The position numbers and the translations under genes are program-made. From contig NMRB01000197.1 of the NCBI GenBank assembly GCA_002633025.1, positions 58,741 through 122,740 on the forward strand: a stretch of 64,000 nucleotides of DNA, in the 5' to 3' direction. Of the stretch, positions 21,715-32,749 are shown piece after piece. The notes beneath the pieces were generated by a model. It was not told the DNA's origin. It was given only the letters and a program-made list of their open reading frames with translations, and did not search any database. Each line of letters opens with the position of its first letter. The stretch's first letter is position 1. The DNA is from Notospermus geniculatus. Taxonomy: Eukaryota > Nemertea > Pilidiophora > Heteronemertea > Lineidae.

Positions 21715-22270
21715 TAAGTCAGAATGTGGTGATGGTGGAAACCTAAAACCTTCACCTACACCTAGGTTATCAAAGATGAGCTTTGAGATTACGCAATGAC
21801 CTTGAAGGTCAGAGGTCAAGGTCAAGGTCAAACAGTTCTAAAGTGCAAATCTGCTCGGAATTTCAGGAGAAAACAAATTGGAAGTCCGAATTAACCATCT
21901 CCTATACCGGTAAGTTTAATCAAGCGTGCCTGTTCCACTTACGCAATAATTCTCAAGGTCAGAGGTCAAGGTCACAGTCGGCTGTCACAACATACGATAG
22001 GTCAGAACCTGGCGGTGGTAGAAGCCTAAAACCTTCACCTATACAGCTAGGTGAGCAAGGATGACCTCTCGGATTACGCGATGACCTTTAAGGTCAGAGG
22101 TCAAGGTCATGGTCAGACAGTTCTAAAATGCAAATCTACTGAGAATTTCAGGGGAAAACAAATTAGAAGCCTGCATTAACCATACCCTAATGGTTTGATC
22201 AAGGATCCCTGTTCCAGTTACGCAGTACTTCTCAAGGTCAGAGGTCAAGGTCACAGATAACCAGCTCTAG
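21715..22270 (+). repeat. Tandem repeat with clustered AGGTCA nuclear-receptor half-sites
   Basis: Two units of about 285 bp share ACCTAAAACCTTCACCTA, GATTACGC.ATGACCTT and AACAAATT.GAAG. Each holds two clusters reading AGGTCA-G-AGGTCA-AGGTCA: at 21806, 21956, 22091 and 22235. The first has a fourth half-site. Two clusters also have TGACCT just upstream, giving an everted arrangement. AGGTCA spaced by one base is the DR1 arrangement bound by RXR/HNF4/COUP-type receptors, and TCAAGGTCA is an ERR/SF-1 type monomer site; binding here is inference. Confidence 0.8.
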
Positions 22271-22424
22271 AGTAGTAAACTTCTCATCGGAAACCATTGA
22301 CATCGCTGCCATGTCCTTCTCTTGTTCTAGAAGAATGCATTCCCATTTTGCTCGGAATCATTCGCGACGGATAGGCAATTCCGAGTGATAATGATATTCA
22401 GACGGGGTCAAGAGGGACTCGAGT

Positions 22425-22681
22425 TAAATATAATGTACCACGACTTCATTGTTTACATTCAGTGTTTGTAAACATGGATGTTTACATTATGTTATTTTGG
22501 ACCTTTGGGACATTCCAACCCACCAAAATGAATACTTTTGGAATCAGCAGAACTTCTAGAGGGGTATGCCACCAACAAATTATTCATAAGACAAAGAAAG
22601 CCTGGACATAAGCAAACAAAATGTAAATAAACAGTGAATTTCGTGGCCCGCGAAAATACCCCTGATACATTATCTTTAAGA
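22425..22681. mobile_element. TTAA-associated MITE, copy 1 (about 255 bp)
   Basis: Nearly the same sequence occurs at 51918-52183, from ATAATGTACCACGACTTCAT through GTTTACATTATGTTATTTTG to GGCCCGCGAAAATACCC. Short inverted ends (TTAAATATAATGTACCA / TACATTATCTTTAA) carry TTAA at both edges. Confidence 0.75.
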
Positions 22682-22970
22682 AATGGATCAGGATTTTGTT
22701 CCTGAGCGGCGACGGGTGATTTTGTCCCGGAGCGCCGGCAACTCCACTTCATCCAAGAAAATAGCGCCGGGAGCTGCCGTTACGGAACAAGAAAATCTTG
22801 TTCCAAGACGCGGCGTAAGTGTTCCTGTGCGCCAGCGTTTCAGTGCTCAGGAACATCTTGTTCCAGTTTTTATATGATACGACAGGACGCACACAAACTC
22901 AGAATAGGATGTCATGCACCATAATACATATACAAAAGACGGCGTTAGATTGGTCCGTTTGAGAACACGA
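22682..22970. other. Unassigned DNA
   Basis: Repeats of the phrase AAGAAAATCTTGTTCC / GAACATCTTGTTCC are seen, but no gene. Confidence 0.3.
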
Positions 22971-23358
22971 CTAGCGTGAAATGGGAAAAGCTAGTAACTA
23001 ACATCTGGGAAATTTTGAGAAAATTGCGATTTATGTGTCTAGCCCTGTTATTAAGGCCATGGGACATTCTTTAACAAACTGACCATGTGTAATCATTTGA
23101 AATAAATTGCTTCTGATCTTCTGTCACTGGGATTGAGGAATATGCTTAGGAACCATATTTTTTGTTAATTACTACTTTTGCCCCGATTTATGTGTCTATT
23201 AGGGCCATTTACGTTTTACATAATTCTAGGCAATATGTGAATTATTTCTACACCAACCCATTGTAGAATGAAGCGGAATAAGCTAGTAAGTTTAAATAAA
23301 CACTTAACTCAATTTCGACAAAAATGTTAGTTACTAGCTGTTGTCATTTCACGCTACA
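22971..23358. mobile_element. TIR element, about 388 bp
   Basis: Left TAGCGTGAAATGGGAAAAGC plus TAGTAACTAACAT is mirrored at the right as ATGTTAGTTACTAGCTG followed by CATTTCACGCTA. No coding frame. Confidence 0.75.
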
Positions 23359-23392
23359 CGAGGTTCATCGTACCCGTCAAAACAAGGGACCT

Positions 23393-23492
23393 GGGCCCAT
23401 GTTCCCGAAGCCGTCGTTAGGTTAACGATGTCGTTAAAACTGGAAAAAATGCACATCGTTAACCTTACGACCGCTTCGTCGACATGGGTCAT
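23393..23492. mobile_element. Small palindromic MITE, about 100 bp
   Basis: Arms CCCATGTTCCCGAAGCCGTC...GTTAACGATG and CATCGTTAACC...GACATGGG fold on each other with a short loop. Confidence 0.75.
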
Positions 23493-24100
23493 GATTGGAT
23501 TCTTCAAAAGTAGAAACACCACAAGCCATCTGACTAGTTCCCGGGCGTAGCGATGCCGGCCAATCTGCTTGCCCTTCTCGTCTGACCGCGACGTCATCCG
23601 AGGGGCGTGAAAGACAGATTTCACCGCCCAAGACTCAGGAGACAATTCCATACGTCCTGTATTATTCAGAACACGGGGTCCTGAGACTAAAGAGAAAAAC
23701 ATAGGTTGTCTGCAAACATTTCAGCGATTATTCTTTTAACAATTTTAGGCCCACTCTCCAACTGTCACCACCGGTCAGTTCTCGATCTAATGGCCTTACT
23801 GCTGAAGGGAAGTGAACAGGAAGTAGGCCCTCCTCGTTGGCTTATCATACCTCCATTTTTCCACAAACAAAACTACTATTTTCAACAACAAAGGACAATC
23901 ATTGTTATTTTTACAATCCGATGCGTATTTTTGGAACAGTCACGAAAATCATTGTTCTACGAATGGAGTTCTCATCAAGTGATTTCGGTTCAGTCCACAT
24001 GACGATGAACGTGTAGCAGAGACGCGCAAATGAACAGAGTCATCCCTTGTGCGTCTCTCGTCACACGCGTGTCTTCGTTGGTGCGGCGATCGGACAAGTT
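23493..24100. other. Unassigned DNA upstream of the receptor gene
   Basis: No gene or clear element is recognised. Confidence 0.3.
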
Positions 24101-24119
24101 TCTGGAATCTGAACTGAGC

Positions 24120-24126
24120 TATAAAA
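24120..24126 (+). promoter_or_regulatory. Candidate TATA box upstream of the GPCR
   Basis: TATAAAA in a GC-rich setting. It is followed about 30 bases on by a pyrimidine/TCA-type start region (CTTCAACAATCG, 24149-24160). It lies 780 bases before the receptor ATG, with a TIR element between, so the link to that gene is uncertain. Confidence 0.35.
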
Positions 24127-24325
24127 CCCCGGGATCGCCAGACTTACGGCTTCAACAATCGTGACACTTCGGGTCTTTCCGTCAAGGGCAAGGTGCTCTT
24201 TTATGTCGGAAGCAATACGTCTTGATTCAGGTTATCATTGTCGGAATCTGGAGGTACATTCGTCGCGTAATCTCAACCGGAGGTTAGGACTATAATCGTT
24301 CTTCTTGAAGGCAGGGGAAAAACCG

Positions 24326-24835
24326 CTCTCAAGCTGCTTTTCCACGAGACGGGTGCGAGCGCGTAGGCGGAGGCGGGCGCGGGCGGAAAAATCGATTTAA
24401 CACATTTCCCCTTAGCTGTTTCCACGACGCGCGTGCGGCTGCGGAGCGTGTGGACGGCGCGCCCGCTTTTTTTCGAATCGGTCATATAGGCTAGAGATTT
24501 TTGCTGCCCGCCCGGTATTGCGTCAATATTTTCTGGGAATTCCCCTGGAAATAACGAAATGATGGAAGTTGAAACAGGCTCCACCGACCGAAGACCCAAC
24601 CCCGCGCGAATATTCCCGCGTCTGTGTCCGTTTAATGGAAGCACAACGACCGCATCCGCACCCGCGCCCGTCACCCGCCTCCGCGTCCGCACGCGCCTCG
24701 TGGAAAGGCAGCCAAACGGGCCCACACTGTCGCGGGAGTTGGTCGTGTCGGTGGGAATTCAGGGGAAGTGCGTTGGATCCATTTTTTCCGCCCGCGCCCG
24801 CACACGCCTCGTGGAAAAGCAGTTTCTTGGTGATG
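24326..24835. mobile_element. GC-rich TIR element, about 510 bp
   Basis: The left AGCTGCTTTTCCACGAG...GCGGGCGCGGGCGGAAAAA is mirrored at the right by TTTTTTCCGCCCGCGCCCG...CTCGTGGAAAAGCAG. A second inner inverted pair (CTGTTTCCACGACGCGCGTG / CGCGCCTCGTGGAAAGGCAG) lies between. It ends 65 bases before the receptor start, so it may form part of its 5' UTR or promoter. Confidence 0.75.
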
Positions 24836-24899
24836 AATTGTTGCTCGCTGGTCATCACGTGATCTTCAGATGGAATGGCGTGAATGACAAGCGACGGAG

Positions 24900-25934
24900 A
24901 TGAACATCAGTCCAGGCATGAAGAGGATGGAGAATTCTACTCTGATGGTTTGGGCTGTTGTAACAGAGCTGGGTGTGGGCAGCTCGCTCCTGATGGAGAA
25001 TCTGGCGATGGTCACATTGTTTGTAGAGAGTTATGTCATGACTGTAATGTTTACCACCGGGGCTGCCGGGAATATCGTATCGTTGGTGATTTTTCACCGC
25101 GTGGGGAGGAAGAACGACGCCACAGTCACCTATCTGACCTGCCTGGCTGTCTCTGATCTCGGTTGTATTTTATTCGCGGGATTTCCCATCTGGCTTAGGC
25201 TTGGTCTTCGTCACATAACTGGCGTGGCTTTCAAAATTTTCCATATATCAGTCGTGAGCTGTAAAATAGGGAATTATGTTTATGTGCTATTCCAAACAAC
25301 CTCTGCCTGCCTTATCGCTATTTTCACACTGGAGAAAGCCACCATGGTCTGGTTCCCTCTTAAACGACTGTCCTTCACGGCAAGAAGACGAAAAGCCGCC
25401 ATTGCTATGGCCATGCTGGGCTGCGCTGTGGCGGCTCTCCATAGTGGTATCATGAGCGGCCTGGTTAACATTGGACACCTCAAGATCTGTTACTACCCAC
25501 AGACAGGCACCCAAAGAACTCTAATCTTGGTCTACGACAATTTCCTTTATTATCTTCTCCCTTGTTTTACTATTATTACGGCAAATGCGATGATTTTGAT
25601 TGGAATTTTAAAGGCAAAGCAACTCGAGACGAGATCGTCTGCTAAAGATGTGAATGAGAAGAAGACGTTAAATAACTTATTCATTGTCTCAGCCATGTAT
25701 GTTGTTTTTATGACACCGAATTCTGTTCTTTTGGTGACGATTTTCAACCAGCCAGCCGACGCTGACAAAACTTACTCCGATTTTCTTGAACTTGTGTTCA
25801 GACTTTTCACCCAGATCAGTTATTTCAATTACTGTCTCAACTACATCGTATACGGATTTTCGTTGCCGTTTTACCAGCGAGAACTTATGAAAGGACTACG
25901 GAGTTTACGGTGTTTTCACAGGTTTGTACATTGA
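24900..25934 (+). CDS. Class A (rhodopsin-like) G-protein-coupled receptor, 344 aa
   Basis: Intronless frame with seven hydrophobic segments near residues 44-66, 75-98, 121-147, 166-188, 207-237, 257-282 and 295-319. Landmarks: GN at 57-58 in TM1, LAVSD at 82-86 in TM2, Cys121 at the start of TM3 with Cys197 in loop 2 as the likely disulfide partner, FMTP at 270-273 in TM6 and NYIVY at 314-318 in place of NPxxY. The usual DRY at the TM3 end is EKA (145-147). N-glycosylation sequons NIS and NST lie at the N-terminus. The layout resembles lineage-expanded peptide-receptor-like GPCRs (FMRFamide-receptor type) of marine invertebrates; the ligand is unknown. The ATG at 24900 is the first in frame; Met7 and Met10 are alternatives. 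The C-terminal tail is short. Confidence 0.85.
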   Translation: MNISPGMKRMENSTLMVWAVVTELGVGSSLLMENLAMVTLFVESYVMTVMFTTGAAGNIVSLVIFHRVGRKNDATVTYLTCLAVSDLGCILFAGFPIWLRLGLRHITGVAFKIFHISVVSCKIGNYVYVLFQTTSACLIAIFTLEKATMVWFPLKRLSFTARRRKAAIAMAMLGCAVAALHSGIMSGLVNIGHLKICYYPQTGTQRTLILVYDNFLYYLLPCFTIITANAMILIGILKAKQLETRSSAKDVNEKKTLNNLFIVSAMYVVFMTPNSVLLVTIFNQPADADKTYSDFLELVFRLFTQISYFNYCLNYIVYGFSLPFYQRELMKGLRSLRCFHRFVH

Positions 25935-25939
25935 TTACC

Positions 25940-26240
25940 GGAGTTGCCATGACTGTGATGGCAGTAATTTTAAGTTCATAGGCACCAAAGGTTCCTCATT
26001 TCACTGACTGTGAAATAATTCGCCCTTCACTAAGATCACGGCGAAATCGCATCCATGTTCAGGAGCCTGTTTCATAAAGTGATTTTAACCTAGTGGTACC
26101 ATTAACTCAATGCTTTTTCCATTTGGTTAAGGTACCGTTAGCTTAAAGAGTCACTTTATGAAACAGGGCCCAGGTCTCCTGCGACTACAGCATCACAGAG
26201 TTCTGACAGTCATGTAACTTTTTCAAGATGGCAGCGTAGT
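25940..26240 (+). repeat. Start of array unit 1 flank (matches 57380-57660)
   Basis: CCATGTTCAGG, the small hairpin MITE and GGTCTCCTGCGACTACAGCA match 57380-57660 closely. This is the left edge of the segmental duplication containing the PAN-like genes; it begins right after the GPCR stop. Confidence 0.8.
26066..26167. mobile_element. 102-bp hairpin MITE (copy at 57499-57600)
   Basis: CCTGTTTCATAAAGTGA at the left mirrors TCACTTTATGAAACAGG at the right, with TGGTACC/GGTACC motifs inside. It is present at the same position in units 1 and 4, so it predates their duplication. Confidence 0.85.
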
Positions 26241-27728
26241 TGCAGGGTATGAAAATGCTGGTCACTCATTCGTTAACTGAAATAGACCATGCTTTTGGAC
26301 AATCGTACTACGTCGTAACACAAGTCAGGTCGACTGCGACTGTATTACGCCTCGTCGTGGCGCAGAAGATGAACATGTTTAACACTTGCGATTCTTTTGG
26401 ATCGGCGACTAATGGCGAAAGTTGCAGGCGAGACGCAACTGCAGTCATGTACATGTATTGTCTGGCCATATCAGCGATTGATTTGTTCCACGCGGTCGTG
26501 CCTCAGACGCAAAGTGATCCGGAAAACTCACCTGTTCGGTGCCATCACAAGGTCGACCTATCAGGTCGCAAAAGTGAAATGGTGTGCGCTCATCGTGGAA
26601 CAGACTGCATCTGCGGGCAGGGAATCGCAACTCGATTCAGGTCGACTGCGAATGGATTACGCCATCGGGCTGACACAGAAGTTGAACAAGTTCAACTCGT
26701 GCGATTTGTGATCTTTTTGATCGGTGACTGATGCTGATAGTCGCAGGTGCGACGCAACTGCAGTCATGTCATCACAGCATATCGGCAACTGATTTGTTCC
26801 ACGCGGTTGTGCCACAGACGAAGCGTGATCCGGAAAAGTCAGTCGCCGCCTGTTTTGTTCCGTCGCAAGGTCGACCTGACGTCAGCCTTAGATTTTGTTT
26901 ATTTTAGGCGTATTGTTAGTAATCCATGTCAAGAGATTTACTAGCGTTCCGTTCTCTGCAGTTGTATTGTACTTGATATACATGTACCGGTATGTTATTC
27001 CCCATTTCTTGCCTTCCTCAACAACTGAGTAGGGGTCTAATCCCCGATTAACAAGATATCTACCCCCACCCACCCACCATCCTCCCACCACAGGGATTTT
27101 ACCTCGATCCTCTGTGTCCACTCACATTTTGTGTGCGAGTGTATGAAGAGGAACGAGAACAAAGCTCTGCCGTGGGAGGATGCACCCCCCCCCCAAGTTC
27201 AGGAGTCGGGGATCGACCCTAAATCAACACTGCCTGCCTCATCTGAGAGTCAAGGGAGACAAGAGCCAAAAGTCGGAACGTAATCTAAGAGCCAAGCTCA
27301 AAATTTTACGTGTTGCCTATAATATGATTTATCGTGCATTTGGGTTTTGGCTCTTGGCTCTTGGCTTGAGTAAGGTTCTGGCTAGGGCTGGGGTTAACTC
27401 TAACCTTAGAGCAGGGTTAGGGTTCTTAACCCTAAATCAAGTTTTGGCTCTTAATAAATCAGGTTTTGGTTTTTGACTCAGAGACTCCAGGCTTTTCGTT
27501 CTTGGCTGGTTAGCTCTCTGGCTCTCAGATTCCAGTTTCCTGTGAAGTCATTATCGGACGTTTAATACTTGGTGATGAATTCATACGAATCTCTGTCGTA
27601 TATGTATTTCCTTTATATAGCTCAAGAGCAGGATTTCTTTTCCAGTCGATTTCTTGTCGAATATGCTGTGCCGAATCGTCGTACTCCTGGCAAGACTTCC
27701 CAAAACACAGGCGTCCGGCGGGATATTG
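26240..27728 (+). repeat. Far 5' flank of array unit 1
   Basis: It matches 40399-41265 (unit 2) and 57650-58490 plus 60660-61970 (unit 4): CTGGTCACTCATTCGTTAACT, AGGTCGACTGCGACTG, CCCACCCACCATCC, GGGGATCGA, and a telomere-like GGGTTAGGGTTCTTAACCCTA run. No conserved coding frame is visible. Confidence 0.85.
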
Positions 27729-27851
27729 GGTCATATCAATAAATACTAGTAAATGCTTTTACTTGAATTTTGCAATACAAATGCACTAGGCTATGCTGTA
27801 TAGATCTGAAGGTAAAGCATTTGCTAGTCTTTAGGCCTATTCATATGAGCC
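27729..27851. mobile_element. MITE present only in array unit 1
   Basis: Ends GGTCATATCAATAAA and GGCCTATTCATATGAGCC, with inner TAAATGCTTTTACTTGAA / AAGGTAAAGCATTTGCTAG. Units 2 (41262) and 4 (61960) read straight through GATATTGTC, so this is a clean insertion. A relative is at 36031-36151. Confidence 0.8.
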
Positions 27852-28375
27852 GTTGTCCGCCAGGAGTTCGACATAGTCACCTATACTTCTGCGGTCACTT
27901 GATCGAGTCAAAGACCGACTTCTGACCACTGACAAGTTGTTGATCAAAGTCTGCCTCGAAATTTACATATTATCAAAAAAAATCGTGTTATTAGCTATGG
28001 TTACACCTGTTGAAAATACCCGTGTGTACGAAAAGCCTTGCGAGAGGTCACACTACTACATTGTAGTTAAGTAGCCTGGCAACAGTTGCGCTGCATGGAC
28101 TGAATCTTCGGTTATTTCTGTACTGGCACACATTGTTGGAGGCGCGAAAACGACGTCACTTAATGGCTGCGCCATCTGTAGCCGTGCTAAGAACCAACGA
28201 AACCACGGGGATTTCGAAAAGCACGGCGAGCTTGCCGTGTTTCAAAAACCTGTGTTTTTCAGACACGGGTTTCTTGAAGCCCGGCAATTCATAGGTTTGA
28301 TTTGATTTGATTTGAATTTATTTGCTCAACAAATAAACATTTGCGTAGAGCACAGAGAATTAATACATTATACAC
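27852..28375. other. Unit 1 flank then unassigned DNA
   Basis: To about 27990 it matches unit 2 (GGTCACTTGATCGAGTCAAA); after that the match is lost until 31360. A GATTTGATTTGATTTGA run lies at 28295. Confidence 0.5.
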
Positions 28376-28603
28376 GGGAGAATCCAACTTATCTGGACGC
28401 GAGTCCATGTCATAAAATTTTTCTAAGTTCTAATAATACCGTAATATAGAGGGGTAGCATAATGGTAAATGGAACAGCTTGTATTATAGGCTACCTAAGC
28501 TGTTCCATCTACCATTATGCTACCCCCTACTATATTACGATATTTTTAGAACTTACAAAATTTTTATGACGTGGACTCGCGTCGAGGTAGGTTGGATTCT
28601 CCC
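28376..28603. repeat. 228-bp foldback hairpin
   Basis: Arms of about 105 bp, from GGGAGAATCCAAC..., through GGACGCGAGTCCA and GAGGGGTAGCATAATGGTA, are mirrored to GGTTGGATTCTCCC around a tiny loop near 28490. It is probably a foldback MITE; strong hairpin potential. Confidence 0.85.
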
Positions 28604-28729
28604 CTACGTCCTACAACAAGATGGCTTTATTATACTGCCCCCCCCCCCCCGATCAGGCCCCGCCTAACTTGAATTCCGTTTCGTAACTAAAAGTTACCGT
28701 ATTGACAACATTTCAACTCAGGCGTACAG
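28604..28729. other. Short spacer with poly-C
   Basis: A run of about 12 C near 28640 may be length-unstable. Nothing else is seen. Confidence 0.4.
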
Positions 28730-29286
28730 TAGGGGAGAGTGGCCCTCAGTGGGCCGGCGGGAACAGTGGGCCTTTTCATTTTTTCTCTCACACCTGTGCA
28801 GGGAATTTCCTTTCATGTCATTTGGAAATCCTCACAGGCATTCCTCAACTTCTGATGCGGGTGACTGGAGTTTTGTTTTTTCCCTCTCGGTTTTATGCTG
28901 AAAAAAACGTTTTTTGACACCACAAAGCAAAATTCAGGGGAGTCACAGTTAATTGTACGTAATCCCAACGATGTACAAATGTCAAGGAATTGTTGATACT
29001 GGTAGAAACAGTGTCTAAATGAGCAACTTTGGCCCCAATAGTTTTTGACATTTTACCATGTGCTTGGCAGCCATTTTGAATTTCGTCAGTTTGGTATGGC
29101 TTGTACACAGTGGGCCACTTAGTGGTGGGGCACAGTGGGCCAGACTTAGCACATGGACTCTGGAGTGCCAGTCTGTGCCTGTCACCTCTGAGGTCCAAGG
29201 TTTATTCATCTCCCTTTAGCAGTGTGGATTTCGTCCTACATGATGATGCATTTCTGTTACCTTACGAAAATGTGAAACGTGTACAT

Positions 29287-29391
29287 GTAAATGACATTAC
29301 CACGTGGTAATGGGCAAATTTTACCAAAAAAATGTAAAAGTACCCAAAAATGGGTATAATTCGCTCATTACCACATGTTAATGTCATTTAC
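29287..29391. mobile_element. 105-bp palindromic MITE
   Basis: GTAAATGACATTACCACGTGG at the left mirrors CCACATGTTAATGTCATTTAC at the right. Confidence 0.75.
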
Positions 29392-29401
29392 AAGTGTCAC
29401 A

Positions 29402-29547
29402 GGCCCATACACGGTCAGTATCATTGCACAATATGGGGTCCAAAATAGGGCATGTGCTTCTGGCATGATGGATAGAAGAACGATTGGCAATAATATTACT
29501 CATTTTGATCCTTATAATGTGCAATAATATTGATCGTGTATGGGCCG
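29402..29547. mobile_element. 146-bp TIR MITE
   Basis: GGCCCATACACGGTCAGTAT and ATTGATCGTGTATGGGCC are inverted; CATTGCAC / GTGCAAT motifs follow inward. Confidence 0.75.
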
Positions 29548-29589
29548 CTTTAAGAACCAATTGTTAAGAACCAAATCGAACAGAAACAT

Positions 29590-30145
29590 GCTCTTAATAA
29601 TAATTTAATAATTTATTCATTTTATAGTGCTAAAATCAATGTATAAGACATTTTCTAAGCACTTGACAGAAATTTAAAACATTGATTTAAGAATTTAAAA
29701 CAATGTGCATAAAACTCATTTTAACCCATTTCAAAGTGCCTTTTAAAAAGTTCGGTTTTTAATTGCCGTTTAAAACTAGCAGTGGCGATGGGACCACGCA
29801 TCGAAGCTGGAAGGGAATTCCACAGCCTGGGCGCCAAGACGCCCAGGGAGCGGTCACCGTAGGCCCCCTTGGAACGCGGTATGGCTAACAGCCAAGGGTC
29901 ATCCGACGACCGGAGCCCGCGCGCCATGGCACGCAGGCTGAAGAACTCCCTCAGATAAACCGGACTGTTCTCCAAATGAATGGCATTATGTGCCATTAAA
30001 AGGACTTTGTAATCGATGCGTGATCTCACCGGCAGCCAGTGGAGCTCTCTTAAAATCGGTGTGATGTGGTCTCTTCTTTTTGTTCTTGTAAGCAACCTGG
30101 CTGCAGCGTTTTGTGCCTTTTGAATTTTAGTGATGGGCACATTCA
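29590..30145 (-). pseudogene. CR1/RTE-like LINE 3' fragment
   Basis: Minus-strand frame 30140-29721 contains IQKAQNAAARLLTRT, HITPILRELHWLPVRSRIDYK, LGVLAPRLWNSLP and SFKRQLKTELF: the C-terminal region after the reverse transcriptase in CR1-like LINEs, ending in a stop. The short AT-rich 3' UTR (29720 down to 29590, with AATAAATTATTAAATTATTA on its strand) is intact, and the 5' end is truncated, as usual for LINE insertions. Confidence 0.9.
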
Positions 30146-31188
30146 GGCAAGCCGAGTTTGCTCACTGTTTCACTAAACATTGCACATCTGCAACTAGCAA
30201 CAGATTTAGAGCATCGACAGCACTGCGTTGATCATCCTCGCTCCCAGGGTCTTCACAACCGGCTCCCCAACTCGCGCTTGGTTCAGACCCTGGCGACATC
30301 CATGCCATTTCGTTGGGGAAGCAGCGGAGTACTCAGCTCCGCCAAATCCAGCCAATCACAGCGAAGCTTCTATCCCGTCTTGGTCAAATCCCAAAATGGC
30401 ATCTGTGAAAATTTCTCGATTCGCTGACAAACTCGCTGAGTTTCTGATTGTTCCTGAATTAACTTCGCGTCAACATGATTCTCAGGGATTATTTAGATAA
30501 AGAGGACGTACCAATGGGATCAGAACACGAAGGTATGGTCCAGTTCACGTGTTTGGGGCAGCAAACACAGCGTGCATAAATGAATGGAATGAGATACAAT
30601 GCTATGAGCCTGGTATCCGGTAACTCGTAACACCAGATCTATGTGCAGACGTTGTAGCACTAGGCGCGATATTTGTCTATTACCGGTACATCAAGTGGCA
30701 TTTCCCCACTGCTTTGCATGGTTTACTTGTGAATTACCGATTGGCGAGTACCCACGAGGGAATGTCCCTCTTCCCCACCGAAACGGGGTGGATGTCCTCA
30801 GGGCATTGAGGGAGGGTACGACCGTAAATGACCTGAGATTCTCAGGATGTGCGTTGATTAGATCAGGGCATAAATATATGAGAATCCTCTCCTGGCAACT
30901 GATTAGGCCTAAACTTTGATTATTTTTCCACTGTACCCCTACCCTCATGGGGCCCACTGTACCACATCCGTTGGCCCATTGTGCCCCACCTGTGGGGCAC
31001 AGTGTGTCAGAAAAAAGTTTTTTTTGAAACTGCTCCTGAACAGAACTGGCTAAGTGCCGCCAATTCATATTCCTACAGGTGGTGCAGCTCACCCTACTTT
31101 ACAAATGAAGCCATAGGTAAAGCTTATCCGTTTCTGCAATGGTAAGATTAAAACCAAAAACTGACCCACTGTGCCCCACTCTCCCCTA

Positions 31189-31650
31189 CATGCGGGGCCG
31201 GGCGAGAGCCCACGGGCGCGGCAGCTTTCATCGGTAAATAACTCCCCTCCAGCTCTTTTCATAAACAACGCGAGCTTCCCCAGCACTCCAACCGGGGTAT
31301 TAAAGAGGTTAACATGCCTAAATAGATCAGGGGTTGTGTGACCGCAAAAAAACAATGGCCCTGACCATTGTTCAGTTCTATGCTCAGTAATTTAAAGCAT
31401 CAATATACTATCTTAATTAGCCTACATGAAAGGAACAATTGTTGAACGCGCTTAAGGCAGAAGACGTTCTGAAGATGTGATAAGAGGACTCAGCAGAAGC
31501 GGCTAAGGAATATCTTGATTCGGTCAGAGTTCTTGTTGAGAGTCTCTGATCAGGTCATTCCATTTGAAAACACGAGATCCTTTTTGTCGAGAATGAGGAT
31601 AAAATTAAAGGGCAGATTACTAGTAATACATTTGCCGTTCAGGAACTTCC
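31189..31650 (+). repeat. Near 5' flank of array unit 1
   Basis: From about 31360 the sequence matches unit 2 (41510) and unit 4 (63020): CCATTGTTCAGTTCT, GAACAATTGTTGAA, GAGAGTCTCTGATCAGGTCA. 31189-31360 is unassigned. Confidence 0.75.
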
Positions 31651-32594
31651 GGCAAGGCTGCGTATCGTTGATCCGTGTCACGTATGACGTATCGAACTAC
31701 ATGTATGTATTTTTAGCTCAGCTGAATTTTTGGCCAGCTGAGCTACAGTCATTATATTGAGTGGCGTCCGTCTGTGTGTCGTCCGTTAAACTGGCACGTT
31801 CCACAACCGCAAGGCCCAGGGTCATGAAAGTTGGTGGAGAGGTACGCCCTAGGGAGGACTCGAAAGAGAACCAAACATTTTTGCGATTTGAGCTACATTC
31901 TGCTCTTCAGGGGGCATTTTCCGTAAAATGAAAAATCGAAATAACTCAGCCTAGAGAAAATACATCAAACTGTAATTGTAATTGATAGGTAATTGATAGG
32001 TTGCATAGGTTGATAAGTTGCATAGCTTCACATTCTGTGGGGGCAAGTTTTTCAATGTTTGTCCACCAGGAGGCACAATCTGCAGAAATATAAAACAGGG
32101 GTATTTGAATTTCCCGCTCGATGATGTTACCATTTATGCTGTCTGTGCATGATGTCAAACTAATTCCTGTGGGCTTGTACTGACTGGAAAGCAAGAATAG
32201 CCTTTATGCACTGCTGATGATGTCACCATTTTATGCTGTTTGTGGGCTTGTGCTGACTGAAGTGAAAGCAAGAACAGCCTTTCTGCACAGCTCAACATGC
32301 TTTATCTCATCTCCTCATCAGCTCCAACTTCCAAAACTGACCGTCTTGGACTTTGTTCTCTGCTCCATAACTTGAGAACGGCTTGGTCATTCAGCTTCAT
32401 ATTGCCATGCGTAGTGAGTGTCATTTGTGCCAGATCATGCATACTATCGATTTCGGTTGTGCTCCAACTTCCAGTATGACTGCCAGGTATTGGGTGGGCA
32501 TTCTGTTCCATAACTTGAGAACTGCTTCATGGGCGACTTGTCTATCAGAGTCATACGTCATACGTGACACGAATCGACGATACGGAACCTTGCC
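31651..32594. mobile_element. 944-bp TIR element in the upstream flank of gene copy 1
   Basis: GGCAAGGCTGCGTATCGTTG...GTGTCACGTATGACGTAT is mirrored by ATACGTCATACGTGACACG...CCTTGCC over about 45 bp. Inside is an AGCTCAGCTGAA...CAGCTGAGCT hairpin with GTCCGTC repeats resembling the heads at 12522 and 51090. Units 2 and 4 lack it. Confidence 0.8.
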
Positions 32595-32749
32595 AAAAGT
32601 CCCTCTTGTAACCTGTGTTTACATTGAACCACACTGCGAATGTAATAGTCTACATTGATGCGCAGTACGCTACCATTCCCTAGCCAATATTTTGTGGGAA
32701 AAGATGACGAGATAGTTTGCCAAGTAAGAAACTAAACAGTGGCGTAAAG

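Larger units (their letters stand above)
28730..31188. mobile_element. TIR element with CAGTGGGCC-rich ends, 2.46 kb
   Basis: The left TAGGGGAGAGTGG and the right CCACTCTCCCCTA are inverted, followed inward by repeated CAGTGGGCC / GGGGCACAGTGGG motifs on both sides. It carries two nested MITEs and a LINE fragment, but no transposase of its own is recognised. Located in the flank of array unit 1 and absent from units 2 and 4. Confidence 0.75.

Noticed and set aside
24273-24903. Overlapping Arg/Ala/Pro-rich frames of 100-150 residues
   Set aside because: They lie in the GC-rich inverted ends of the TIR element at 24326 and lack complexity.
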